From NCBI RefSeq assembly GCF_915070105.1, contig NZ_CAJZFJ010000004.1, forward strand, positions 1-59,070: a stretch of 59,070 nt of DNA, in the 5' to 3' direction. Of the stretch, positions 40,916 to 49,123 are shown in pieces (within the stretch, counting starts at the first letter, position 1; every line of letters begins with the position of its first letter). The translations under genes were made by a program, and so were the position numbers. This stretch comes from an uncultured Porphyromonas sp. GTDB lineage: Bacteria; Bacteroidota; Bacteroidia; Bacteroidales; Porphyromonadaceae. The notes beneath the pieces were generated by a model. That model was not told the origin of the DNA and ran no database searches. It saw only the letters and a program-made list of their open reading frames with translations.

Positions 40916-43193
40916 GTATAAGTACTCGATCCTAGCGCTGCTGGTCAGCCTCCTCGTCACCTCCTGCTCGACGACCAAGTATGTGCCCGATGGGAGCTAC
41001 CTCCTCTCTAAGGTCACCATACGGGTGGACTCCCTCTCGACCTACGAGCAAGAGCAACTCGGAGAGCTGGATCTATATCTCACCCAGCAGCCTAATGCCC
41101 GTCTCCTTGGTCTCGTCAAGTGGACACTGGCCGTGTACAGCCTAAGCAACCCGAAGAGCAATAGCTTCGTCAATAGACAGCTCCGTAAGTGGGGGGATCC
41201 CCCAGTGCTGTATAGTGAGCAGGAATCAGAGTTTGGCCGTGCTAACCTTACTGCCGCTATGTACAACCTCGGTTACCTCAATGCCGAGACGACGCTATAT
41301 ACGGATACGACAGCCTACAAGAAGGCTAAGCTCCTCTATCGTATCCAGCCAGGCCCCCGATACTATGTGGGGAGGGAGGAGGAAGTCCTCTCCGATAGCA
41401 TCATCCATCCGCTCCTGCATCCTCGGGATAGCCTTCGGCAGAAGAAGCTCTTCCGAGGTGAGCAATATACCTCCTACTTAGCCCCAGGATCGGTGCTGTC
41501 GCCTCAGAATATGCAGCTCGAACGTGAGCGTATAGCCTTGATCTTGGCTAACCGAGGCTACTATGGATTTTCCTCCGATAGTGTCCGCTACGAAGTGGAT
41601 ACACTGGAGGTGAATGATGGTTGGGTACGCAAACTAATCGCCGTGCCCTCCACTACCTACCGCATAGGCAAGGTGACACTACGGCACGAGGGGAACGATC
41701 GGAGCCTTCCCTTTAGACGAGATACCTTGGCAGGCATAGCCTTTGAGATTGACCCCGAGCACTACGTGCGCCCAGGAGAGCTCGCTCATCGCATCTGGGT
41801 ACGCCCAGGAGCAGACTACTCCCTGCAGAACACCTCCCGTACCTATGCCGCTCTATCCGACCTCGCACCTATGAGGAATATCTCCGTGCGCTATCAGGTA
41901 GACAGCCTCTCGGGAGACTCTACGCTCCTCAACTGCGATATAGTGACAGGTGCGGAGCCGAGTAAGAGCTTCAGTGGGGATGTTGTCGGGACAAATTCCT
42001 CGGGGAACCTAGGGGTAAGTGCTTCGCTGACCTTCCAGCACAACAACCTCTTTAGAGGAGGTGAGCAGCTGCAGCTACAGGTGCGAGGTGGGTATGAGTC
42101 CTTCCGCAGCCGAGTCAATGACCACTTTAGCTACGGGATGGAGACTTCGCTGACATTCCCGAAGCTCCTTGTGCCCTTCCTCTACACACGTGGCCCCTCT
42201 ACCTTCCAGTCGGCTACGAACTTTCAGGCGAGCTATGATTACCATGGCCGCCCTGAGTTTAGCCGAGATATCTTCTCCTTTGAGTGGGGATACAGCTGGC
42301 ATAGTCACTACACTCCCGCCTACAAGCATCACCTGAAGGTGCTGGATCTGAACTTCCTGCACTTCGCCTATATCAACGAGAGCTTCCGCAAGTCGATGCC
42401 CTTGATCACACAGATCCTGAACTATCGGGATCAGTTCGTCCTTGGTGCTTCTTACCTCTTCCGCTATAACTCGCTGAATGACTATCGTCTCTCTTCCTCC
42501 CCCTGGGTACACAACCTTAGACTCTACCTCCAGTCCTCTGGGGCAATGCTCTATGGACTGTCTCAGCTAACCAACCGGGAGCGTGATAGCTACGGATCAT
42601 ACCGTCTCTTTGGGACTAACTTTGCTCAGTTCGTAAAGGGGGAATTCGATTACAGTGGACTTAGGAAGCTGAGCGAGGGGAACTCCTTCGCCTATCACCT
42701 AGGGTTGGCACTGGCGGTGCCCTATGGGAATAGCCAGTTTGTGCCCGTAGACCTCCGCTACTTCGCTGGGGGAGCCAATAGCATACGAGGCTGGAGTGCC
42801 CGTAGCCTTGGCCCGGGGAGCATGCCCCGATCTATGAGTAAATCCATCTTCGACCAAGTGGGGGACATCAAGCTGGAGCTCAATGCCGAGTATCGGATGC
42901 GTATCCTTGGCCCCATACAGTTGGCTCTCTTCGCAGATGCAGGGAACGTATGGACGATACGTCCGTATGAGAACCAACCTCAAGGGGACTTCAAGTGGCG
43001 GACCTTCTATCGGGAGATAGCGCTGGCGGCTGGGATGGGGCTACGCTGGGACTTCGAGTACTTTGTCCTGCGCTTCGATACGGGGGCAAAGGTGTATGAT
43101 CCACAGGTGGAGAATGGTCGTCCATGGGTAATCACCTACCAAAGTCCACGAGATCTACTGGCACTACACTTTGCCATCGGCTATCCTTTCTAA
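40908..43193 (+). CDS. TamL/BamA-family outer-membrane lipoprotein
   Basis: A 761-residue protein with a lipobox (VTSC, Cys20) followed by STTKYVPDGSYLLSKV, the start of the lipidated TamL branch of the Omp85 family found in Bacteroidota. Residues about 25-370 contain POTRA-like domains, and the C-terminal part is the 16-strand barrel: SGDVVGTNSSGNLGVSASLTFQHNNLFRGGEQLQLQ, then YFAGGANSIRGWSARSLGPGS (the conserved RGW of strand/loop 6), ending LHFAIGYPF. It probably works in outer-membrane protein or envelope assembly. It is coupled to aroE by an 8 nt overlap. Confidence 0.9.
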   Translation: MNKYKYSILALLVSLLVTSCSTTKYVPDGSYLLSKVTIRVDSLSTYEQEQLGELDLYLTQQPNARLLGLVKWTLAVYSLSNPKSNSFVNRQLRKWGDPPVLYSEQESEFGRANLTAAMYNLGYLNAETTLYTDTTAYKKAKLLYRIQPGPRYYVGREEEVLSDSIIHPLLHPRDSLRQKKLFRGEQYTSYLAPGSVLSPQNMQLERERIALILANRGYYGFSSDSVRYEVDTLEVNDGWVRKLIAVPSTTYRIGKVTLRHEGNDRSLPFRRDTLAGIAFEIDPEHYVRPGELAHRIWVRPGADYSLQNTSRTYAALSDLAPMRNISVRYQVDSLSGDSTLLNCDIVTGAEPSKSFSGDVVGTNSSGNLGVSASLTFQHNNLFRGGEQLQLQVRGGYESFRSRVNDHFSYGMETSLTFPKLLVPFLYTRGPSTFQSATNFQASYDYHGRPEFSRDIFSFEWGYSWHSHYTPAYKHHLKVLDLNFLHFAYINESFRKSMPLITQILNYRDQFVLGASYLFRYNSLNDYRLSSSPWVHNLRLYLQSSGAMLYGLSQLTNRERDSYGSYRLFGTNFAQFVKGEFDYSGLRKLSEGNSFAYHLGLALAVPYGNSQFVPVDLRYFAGGANSIRGWSARSLGPGSMPRSMSKSIFDQVGDIKLELNAEYRMRILGPIQLALFADAGNVWTIRPYENQPQGDFKWRTFYREIALAAGMGLRWDFEYFVLRFDTGAKVYDPQVENGRPWVITYQSPRDLLALHFAIGYPF

Positions 43194-43292
43194 TGAGGGT
43201 GTGCCCCCACAGAGAGGGCTAAAGTAGAGGGTTAGAAGGGGAAAGACATCAGGGCTTTCCTCGTAAACATATATAGAGATAGTATTTTTGTG

Positions 43293-43300
43293 TACCTTTG
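43293..43300 (+). promoter_or_regulatory. -7 box (TACCTTTG) for the barrel protein gene
   Basis: Matches TAnnTTTG; a second match (TATTTTTG) lies just upstream at 43283-43290. Leader of about 87 nt from the nearer box. Confidence 0.45.
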
Positions 43301-43392
43301 TAGAGTTACTACTATGTGTGCAGGGTACCTAAATCCTTCACTAAGGAGTATCATCGTTATCCAATAATAACAACATTATTAATATCTTAGAC

Positions 43393-44094
43393 ATGCAGCA
43401 ATTTAAACTATTCGCTCTAGGAGCACTGCTTCTAGCTGGCTTCGTTAACAATGTGTCAGCACAAGAGCTTGGAAAGATACGCTATCGTGTGGAGGCTGGT
43501 CCTACGCTCTCCAAGGTCTCAAACTTTGCACTTGACCACCTCAATGATAGCGGTAAGGGTCTTATCAACTTCCGTGCAGGGGTCAGCTTTGCTCTTCCCT
43601 TTGTCCACACACCCTTTACCCTAGCTCCAGGTATCTTCTTCAACGGTCGTGGTGAGAGACAGACTGGCAATCGTAACAACGCACCTAAGCCACTAGCTAA
43701 GCTTCAGACCTACGCTGTGCAGGTGCCTGTGGACTTCTCCTTCCGTATCATCACTGTAGAGGAAAACCAGCACGTCTTCCTAAATGTGACTCCCTATGCT
43801 TCCTATCTCCTCAGCGCTAAGATTACTCGTGGGGGTAGCCCTATCATAGATGTAGCAGGTGACCCACTTAACGTCGCCGAATACGACCTCCTCGCTGAGG
43901 GAACCGCTAAGAAGTTCGAAGCAGGGCTTCAGGCTAGCCTTATGTATCGCTACAGCAGCCTCTACGTGCGTGCTGGTATCGAATTCAGCGTACTCAATCA
44001 GCTCTCTGGTGAGGGTAGAGATGGGCTCTTCGGTAGAGATACTGGTGCTTCGCGCTACGTATCAAGCTTCCTGACTGTAGGCTACGAATTCTAA
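43393..44094 (+). CDS. Outer-membrane beta-barrel protein
   Basis: A 233-residue protein with a signal peptide ending NVSAQ (about residue 24). The body has amphipathic strands such as FTLAPGIFFNGRGERQTG, LQTYAVQVPVDFSFRI, HVFLNVTPYASYLLSA and LYVRAGIEFSVLNQLSG, ending RYVSSFLTVGYEF with a terminal Phe. This is the outer-membrane beta-barrel superfamily; no specific role is readable. Single gene with its own promoter and terminator. Confidence 0.82.
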   Translation: MQQFKLFALGALLLAGFVNNVSAQELGKIRYRVEAGPTLSKVSNFALDHLNDSGKGLINFRAGVSFALPFVHTPFTLAPGIFFNGRGERQTGNRNNAPKPLAKLQTYAVQVPVDFSFRIITVEENQHVFLNVTPYASYLLSAKITRGGSPIIDVAGDPLNVAEYDLLAEGTAKKFEAGLQASLMYRYSSLYVRAGIEFSVLNQLSGEGRDGLFGRDTGASRYVSSFLTVGYEF

Positions 44095-44139
44095 CCTACA
44101 CCACTCCTATACTTCCCTGCACTGACGTAGGGACGGATG

Positions 44140-44190
44140 AGCCACCTAATGGGATTATATAATAGTGCCCATTAGGTGGCTGTCTTTTTT
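44140..44190 (+). terminator. Intrinsic terminator
   Basis: 14 bp stem (44140-44153 with 44168-44181) followed by GTCTTTTTTCT. It ends the barrel-protein transcript, so the following lipoprotein gene needs its own promoter, which I did not find. Confidence 0.85.
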
Positions 44191-44229
44191 CTATCAGTAT
44201 ATCCAGAGATGCCTCGACACCACCGACAC

Positions 44230-44919
44230 ATGCGTCTTTCCCTAATTGCATTATTAGGATTGCTTCTACTTGCTCTGCCATCCTGTCGCTCTATGTACCC
44301 TCATAAGCGCGCTATGCTCTATCCTCGTATGTATGGGGAGAGTCCAAAGACAATCCTCCTGATACCACCTATCGACAAGACAGGGTGGCTGGACCTTCGA
44401 GACCAGCTGTACGCAGGGCTGGCTCCGATACTGACCAGCCGAGGATACTACGTCTACGCTCCCTCCTTCACAAGCGAGTATCTTCGAGATAAGAGCCTGC
44501 TACGTCCAGAGGAGTATCTAGGGAAAGACCTTGAGCCCTTCCGCAAGATCTTTGGGACGGATGCTGTGCTCTTCACAGTGATTCATCAGTGGGACCAGCA
44601 TCTGAACGCCGAGCTAGAGTTCGAGGTTCAGTACATACTCAGATCCACTAAGAGTAATGAGATCCTCTATACAAGGGAACTCAAGGGGCGCATCGATAGA
44701 CGTGTGCTAGCACAGGGGGAGGAGCGTGGATTCTTCGATTGGCTCTTCCATTTCTTCGTTAATGCTGTTGGAGCAGGACTCAAGGGTAAGCGTTCAGCTA
44801 TCGATCAAGTGAATAGAGGGGCCTTCTCAGACCTGCCTCTAGGGTCTTATCACCCCAAGTATGGGAAGGACGGCAGTACGGGTGCTGCTCCCTCTCGTAT
44901 CCCAGATCTAAAGCTATAG
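44230..44919 (+). CDS. GNA1162-like (DUF799) lipoprotein
   Basis: A 229-residue lipoprotein starting at 44230 (MRLSLIALLGLLLLALPSC, Cys19); two upstream in-frame Met codons are possible. The body resembles GNA1162/DUF799 proteins: PKTILLIPPIDKTGWLDLRDQLYAGLAPILTSRGYYVY, FGTDAVLFTVIHQWDQ and VQYILRSTKSNEILYTRELKG. These envelope lipoproteins form oligomers of uncertain function. It sits between two hairpin terminators as a single gene. Confidence 0.78.
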   Translation: MRLSLIALLGLLLLALPSCRSMYPHKRAMLYPRMYGESPKTILLIPPIDKTGWLDLRDQLYAGLAPILTSRGYYVYAPSFTSEYLRDKSLLRPEEYLGKDLEPFRKIFGTDAVLFTVIHQWDQHLNAELEFEVQYILRSTKSNEILYTRELKGRIDRRVLAQGEERGFFDWLFHFFVNAVGAGLKGKRSAIDQVNRGAFSDLPLGSYHPKYGKDGSTGAAPSRIPDLKL

Positions 44920-44937
44920 ACTCTCTAGTATCGGAGT

Positions 44938-44980
44938 AAATGAATCGCCCCAAGGCTCGAAGCCTTGGGGCGATTCATTT
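44938..44980. terminator. Bidirectional hairpin terminator
   Basis: Perfect 20 bp stem (44938-44957 with 44961-44980), 3 nt loop, with A and T tracts at its base, between the convergent GNA1162-like and DUF4302 genes. Confidence 0.9.
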
Positions 44981-45021
44981 AACTGAGTTGTGGGTAGGTT
45001 TAGCCTACCTGCACCTAGACA

Positions 45022-46332
45022 TTACTGTACCTTGCACCAGAATTCATCATTGTCCTTCGGCGAAGTCAACCAGTGATAGCCATGTCCATCCGTAGCTTCA
45101 CTGACCGTATAGGGAGAGTAATATAACAGATTCTCTAGTAGCCACTCCTGTGCACGACGAGCGTAGAAATAGGACAAGCCGTACTGAATGATACGTACCG
45201 TATGGAATTGGTTAGGCTCACCGTAGATAGACGTAAAGTCTAGGTAGTAGACTGGCTGGAAGCTATCCCAGAGATCCCCCTTTTCGCTTATTTTTAGCCT
45301 CATAGAGGGTCTAGAGACATCAGGCGTCTGACCAAGGTCAATGAACTCCTTATACTTCGCCTTGTAGGTATCGCTCCATTGAATATCGTTGGCTGTATTA
45401 AAGACGCTGAGTGCCTGGTCACTCGCATAGCCCTGGTGGAAGTATAGGCGTAGATAGTCCTTCGTCAAGTCATACTTACCGAGCTGTAGGGCTAGCTTAC
45501 TCTTCCCGTCAAGGGTCGTCATAGTAGCCTTATCCTTGTCTAGTTTTAGCCCCTCAAGGGTCTCGCCACCTAGGGTGAGAGGCTTGATAAGCTTGATGCC
45601 TTCGTCTGTATAGTAGAAGGGGTGTAGCTCGGACTTGTCATCGTAGCGAACCCACAGCTGGCGAGCAAGACCAAAGATGGAGAGTGCTACTTGCTTCCCT
45701 CCAAGCTGGAGGGGGGCAAGAGCCTTACCCGTCACAGCCTGCTTGATGACCTTTGTCCCCTCTAGGTAGGCCTTGGTGTCCCCCTTGAGGCGGATCATCT
45801 GCATCTTGTTGTTCGTACGACAGCCAGTGAGATAGATTACATCCTTGTCGGGGCTGACCTTATCCACGGTGAACTCATAGTCTCCGTTGTAACCATTGGG
45901 GAGCCCCCAGTCAGGGTCGGAGTAGTAGTTCAGCGGCTTGTTGTATGTGTCGAATGTCAGACGAAGGCCTGAGTTATGGGAGAAGTGATAGTTGGAGGTA
46001 AACTCCGTCTGGTAGATCTGCTCCGTCCCAGCACCTGGGTTCTTGGGATCCTTGGGTACCTCTACCGTCTCTCCGTATTCCTCGGAGGCGATGGTAGCCT
46101 CCTTGTCGGAGATGAACTTCATCGAGAGGTTGATCCCCCCATGGTTCCCCTCGTCGGGGATGAGGATGAGCGACCAGCCGTACTCACTGGAGCGAAGGAG
46201 ACTGATGATCTCCTGCTCCTGCTGAGTGATCACTGTCGCGGCATAGTCCTTGCCACTGGGCATCTCTTCGTACTGGCTGCATGCCCCTAGGGCGAGTGCT
46301 AGAGCCAGAGACCAAATATGATAGTAGTGCAT
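45022..46332 (-). CDS. DUF4302 lipoprotein
   Basis: A 436-residue lipoprotein (lipobox LGAC, Cys18) with acidic residues following (SQYEEM), as in surface-exported lipoproteins of Bacteroidota. The body has the DUF4302 pattern: EIISLLRSSEYGWSLILIPDEGNHGGINLSMKF, then FHFSHNSGLRLTFDTYNKPLNYYSDP. Such proteins commonly accompany SusC/SusD pairs; their role is not established. It is the last gene of the four-gene unit and starts 2 bp after the peptidase gene. Confidence 0.88.
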   Translation of the reverse strand: MHYYHIWSLALALALGACSQYEEMPSGKDYAATVITQQEQEIISLLRSSEYGWSLILIPDEGNHGGINLSMKFISDKEATIASEEYGETVEVPKDPKNPGAGTEQIYQTEFTSNYHFSHNSGLRLTFDTYNKPLNYYSDPDWGLPNGYNGDYEFTVDKVSPDKDVIYLTGCRTNNKMQMIRLKGDTKAYLEGTKVIKQAVTGKALAPLQLGGKQVALSIFGLARQLWVRYDDKSELHPFYYTDEGIKLIKPLTLGGETLEGLKLDKDKATMTTLDGKSKLALQLGKYDLTKDYLRLYFHQGYASDQALSVFNTANDIQWSDTYKAKYKEFIDLGQTPDVSRPSMRLKISEKGDLWDSFQPVYYLDFTSIYGEPNQFHTVRIIQYGLSYFYARRAQEWLLENLLYYSPYTVSEATDGHGYHWLTSPKDNDEFWCKVQ

Positions 46333-46334
46333 AG

Positions 46335-47486
46335 TTAGTATCCTGCTGGGTATTGGGTGAAGTCCTTATAGGGGATTTGGTAGAGCTTCTCGAGTGCCTT
46401 CTGGCGGATGGCATCGAGGTCGGTATGGTACTCGTCACGGATGTACTGCTTCATGATGGCGAGCTTCTGTAGGATGATCTCCTTGCCCGTGTACTTGGCG
46501 CTGGGGCGGATCTTTGCGTCTGCATACGCTAGGAGCTCATCCCACTCGCCATCGGAGGATAGGACATAGGTGGCGAAGAGCTCTGCGAAGTCTTCGTCGG
46601 CATCAGTACTAGCATAGTCACTAACGAACCCCGCGTGACGTGAATCCTTACCGTTACGCCACCAGTAGGAGAAGGCATCCTGCTTCTGATAGTCTAGTGC
46701 AGAGAGCTTGTCGTACTCAGGTGGGTAAGCACGCTCCTCATGGAGCGTATGGGCAGACTCGTGGAAGAGGGTACTGATGTAGCTGCTACGCATACGCTGC
46801 TCGAGCTCAAGTGTAGCTGTCTTGATGTGCCCCTGGTACTTCTCACCAGACAGTTCCTCTTGCTCGTACTTGGGTGTCAGCTCATCCTTGAGCTTCTTCT
46901 TCTCATCCTCAGTGAGCTCTTGCCCAGTCTTGTCCTTAGCCTCCTTATTGCGTCTCTCGATCTCAGCTGTCACACGCTTGGAGGCAATCCAGTAGGCATA
47001 GTCCTTAGCTCGAGTATCGAGCCTCGTCCTATCGATATGAGTATTCAGCTCATTGATATTGTACATCCAGATCATACCCTGTGGTGCTGCCCCAGCCATA
47101 CGCCTGTCCATAGCGTAGCCGGAGGAGCCATAGAGGTTGACGAACTTGACGGTATGCCTCTGGGCATAACCCTCGGGAGCTGCTTCCTTGTAGGTCTCGA
47201 AGAAGACGAAGTCAATGAGGTTGAGGAACTCTATTGCCTTCTCTTCCTTGACTGGGGCTAGGAGGTAGCGACGGTCGGTCATCTTATCGTCGTAACGATA
47301 GTCGATGCTGACGTTGTACTTCTCGGCGAAAGCCTTCTGTATATATCTATCTAGCCTCGTCAGCCGGCTTACATCCTCGGTATCGATGACCTTGCGGTCG
47401 GGCTTAACCCTATCGATATCGGAGCTACATGAGGCGAGTGCTCCTAGGGCGCAAGCGATGACGAAGGGGAATATTAGCTTCTTCAT
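46335..47486 (-). CDS. Putative zinc-binding metallopeptidase lipoprotein (Peptidase_Mx1-like)
   Basis: A 383-residue lipoprotein (lipobox LASC, Cys20). The zinc motif HESAH is at residues 242-246, and DADEDFAELFATYVL downstream carries a plausible third-ligand Glu. The long charged insert at about 170-215 (many Lys/Glu) is unusual. Members of this family sit in SusC/SusD loci; whether they cleave protein in the substrate is not known. Spacing is 17 bp after susD and 2 bp before the DUF4302 gene. Confidence 0.88.
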   Translation of the reverse strand: MKKLIFPFVIACALGALASCSSDIDRVKPDRKVIDTEDVSRLTRLDRYIQKAFAEKYNVSIDYRYDDKMTDRRYLLAPVKEEKAIEFLNLIDFVFFETYKEAAPEGYAQRHTVKFVNLYGSSGYAMDRRMAGAAPQGMIWMYNINELNTHIDRTRLDTRAKDYAYWIASKRVTAEIERRNKEAKDKTGQELTEDEKKKLKDELTPKYEQEELSGEKYQGHIKTATLELEQRMRSSYISTLFHESAHTLHEERAYPPEYDKLSALDYQKQDAFSYWWRNGKDSRHAGFVSDYASTDADEDFAELFATYVLSSDGEWDELLAYADAKIRPSAKYTGKEIILQKLAIMKQYIRDEYHTDLDAIRQKALEKLYQIPYKDFTQYPAGY

Positions 47487-47503
47487 AGCTGTTTCTTATT
47501 GAG

Positions 47504-49099
47504 TTACTTCGTAGGGTTCTGAACGATGCTACCCTTGATCGCCTGCTGGGGGAGAGGTATAGCCTGGCGAGGGTCACGATCACCGAGCTCTGCGGCGACA
47601 CTGTAGTTGCTGTTCTTGTTGATACGGCGGTAGATGGTGATGCCGTAGCGCTTGATGTCCTGCCAGCGTAGTCCCTCGTGTAGGGTGAGGATACGACGAC
47701 ACTGCAGTACGTGGTGTAGGAGGAACTCTTCATCACCTGCCGTGATGGTGAAGTGTGGGTTGAGCTTCTTCTTCATCGTAGGGCGTACCTTGGAGTCGTA
47801 GCTAAGCGCCTTATAGAAGGCGATGATCTCATCCTTTGTGAAGGTCTTCTTACGTGGCTTCTGAGCGTTGTCGCCATCGTTGAGGTAGCGAGAGGTCCAG
47901 AGGTTGAGGTCTGCCACCCCCTCATCGTACTTCTTCTGGTGGATACGAGCCTCAGCACGTACCAGCAGGGTCTCGTCTGTGGTCAGCGGGGTATCCATCG
48001 TCTGGTAGTCGCTGCTAGGGAAGGACGGGAGCTTGGCCTGCACCGTCTTGTTGATATTCCCCTCCACATAGATGAATGGTGCGAAGTAGTAGGCATCGCT
48101 CTGTCCCCAGATATTCTGAGCGAAGAGAGTCTCATTCTGTGTCAGTTCCTTGGCCTGAGTGAAGCGGGACTGGTAGTAGCTCGTACCGCTCGTTGTCTGC
48201 CATTGGTAGGAGCTATAGGTGGAGACAGAGAGTAGGTTGGCAGCTAGCTTCGTGTCGTAGTAGGCGAGTGCATAGGCCTTTTCTGTACGAGGGATTGTGG
48301 TAAAGAAACTCCAGTCTCGCAGTACGAGGGAGGGATTGTTCCCGAGCACCTTCGTAGCATATTCCTCAGCCTTGGCCCAGTCCTGATAGTAGAGGTAGAA
48401 GCGAGCAGCGAAGGCATAGGCGGAGGTGGGGTTGAAGTGGAACTTCTTAATGTCCTCGCTGTAGTTCGATGGATAGCGCTCGAGCAGTGCAATACCCTCC
48501 GTGAGGTCACTCGCTATATGCTGGTAGGTCTCAGCTAGGGTACCACGTGGATAGTCGGGCTGTAGACTCACTACACGCTCTGCTACGTAGGGTATACCTA
48601 AATCCTTAGAGCTAGTCTGAGGATCGTAAGGTAGGCAGAAGGTATTGGCGAGCTGGAAGTGAGCCCAGGCTCGTGCCACGAGTGCCTCTCCCTTGCTCAC
48701 CATCGAGATATTGTCTGTCAGTCCTAGAGAGGTGACCTTTTGGATGACTTCGTTCGATAGAGCTATGGCATAGTAGCTACTCTGCCAGAGCTTGTATGGG
48801 GCGTCATAGTAGTCATCAGCATTGTGGATAGCCTTCCAGTAGGCAGCATCCTCGGCGAAGGTACTGGTATTGGGGTTACCCGTCCCGTCGTCTAGGATAT
48901 TATCCGAGGAGAGCTCGGTGAGGAAGTTGATCGAGCTGGTTGGGTAGGCTCCGATGAGTAACTTCTGTATCTGAGTTGGTGACGTTGGATCTACCAGGTC
49001 AGAGTCTGGATTCTCACTTAGGAAGGCATTACATGAGCTCATCAGTAGAGGTAGAGCGAGTGCAAGTAAGCCACACAGTGGGCGAATTCTTAGCTTCAT
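47504..49099 (-). CDS. SusD/RagB-family surface lipoprotein
   Basis: A 531-residue lipoprotein (lipobox MSSC, Cys23) with the SusD/RagB layout: N-terminal NAFLSENPDSDLVDPTSPTQIQKLLIGAYPT, TPR-like helices including ARAWAHFQLANTFCLPYDP, LLVRAEARIHQKKYDEGVADLNLW, and a C terminus with RRILTLHEGLRWQDIKRYGI. SusD proteins cap the SusC channel and bind the ligand. It is 24 bp after the SusC-like gene. The substrate is unknown. Confidence 0.95.
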   Translation of the reverse strand: MKLRIRPLCGLLALALPLLMSSCNAFLSENPDSDLVDPTSPTQIQKLLIGAYPTSSINFLTELSSDNILDDGTGNPNTSTFAEDAAYWKAIHNADDYYDAPYKLWQSSYYAIALSNEVIQKVTSLGLTDNISMVSKGEALVARAWAHFQLANTFCLPYDPQTSSKDLGIPYVAERVVSLQPDYPRGTLAETYQHIASDLTEGIALLERYPSNYSEDIKKFHFNPTSAYAFAARFYLYYQDWAKAEEYATKVLGNNPSLVLRDWSFFTTIPRTEKAYALAYYDTKLAANLLSVSTYSSYQWQTTSGTSYYQSRFTQAKELTQNETLFAQNIWGQSDAYYFAPFIYVEGNINKTVQAKLPSFPSSDYQTMDTPLTTDETLLVRAEARIHQKKYDEGVADLNLWTSRYLNDGDNAQKPRKKTFTKDEIIAFYKALSYDSKVRPTMKKKLNPHFTITAGDEEFLLHHVLQCRRILTLHEGLRWQDIKRYGITIYRRINKNSNYSVAAELGDRDPRQAIPLPQQAIKGSIVQNPTK

Positions 49100-49123
49100 A
49101 ATTCTCTCGTATTATGATGATGA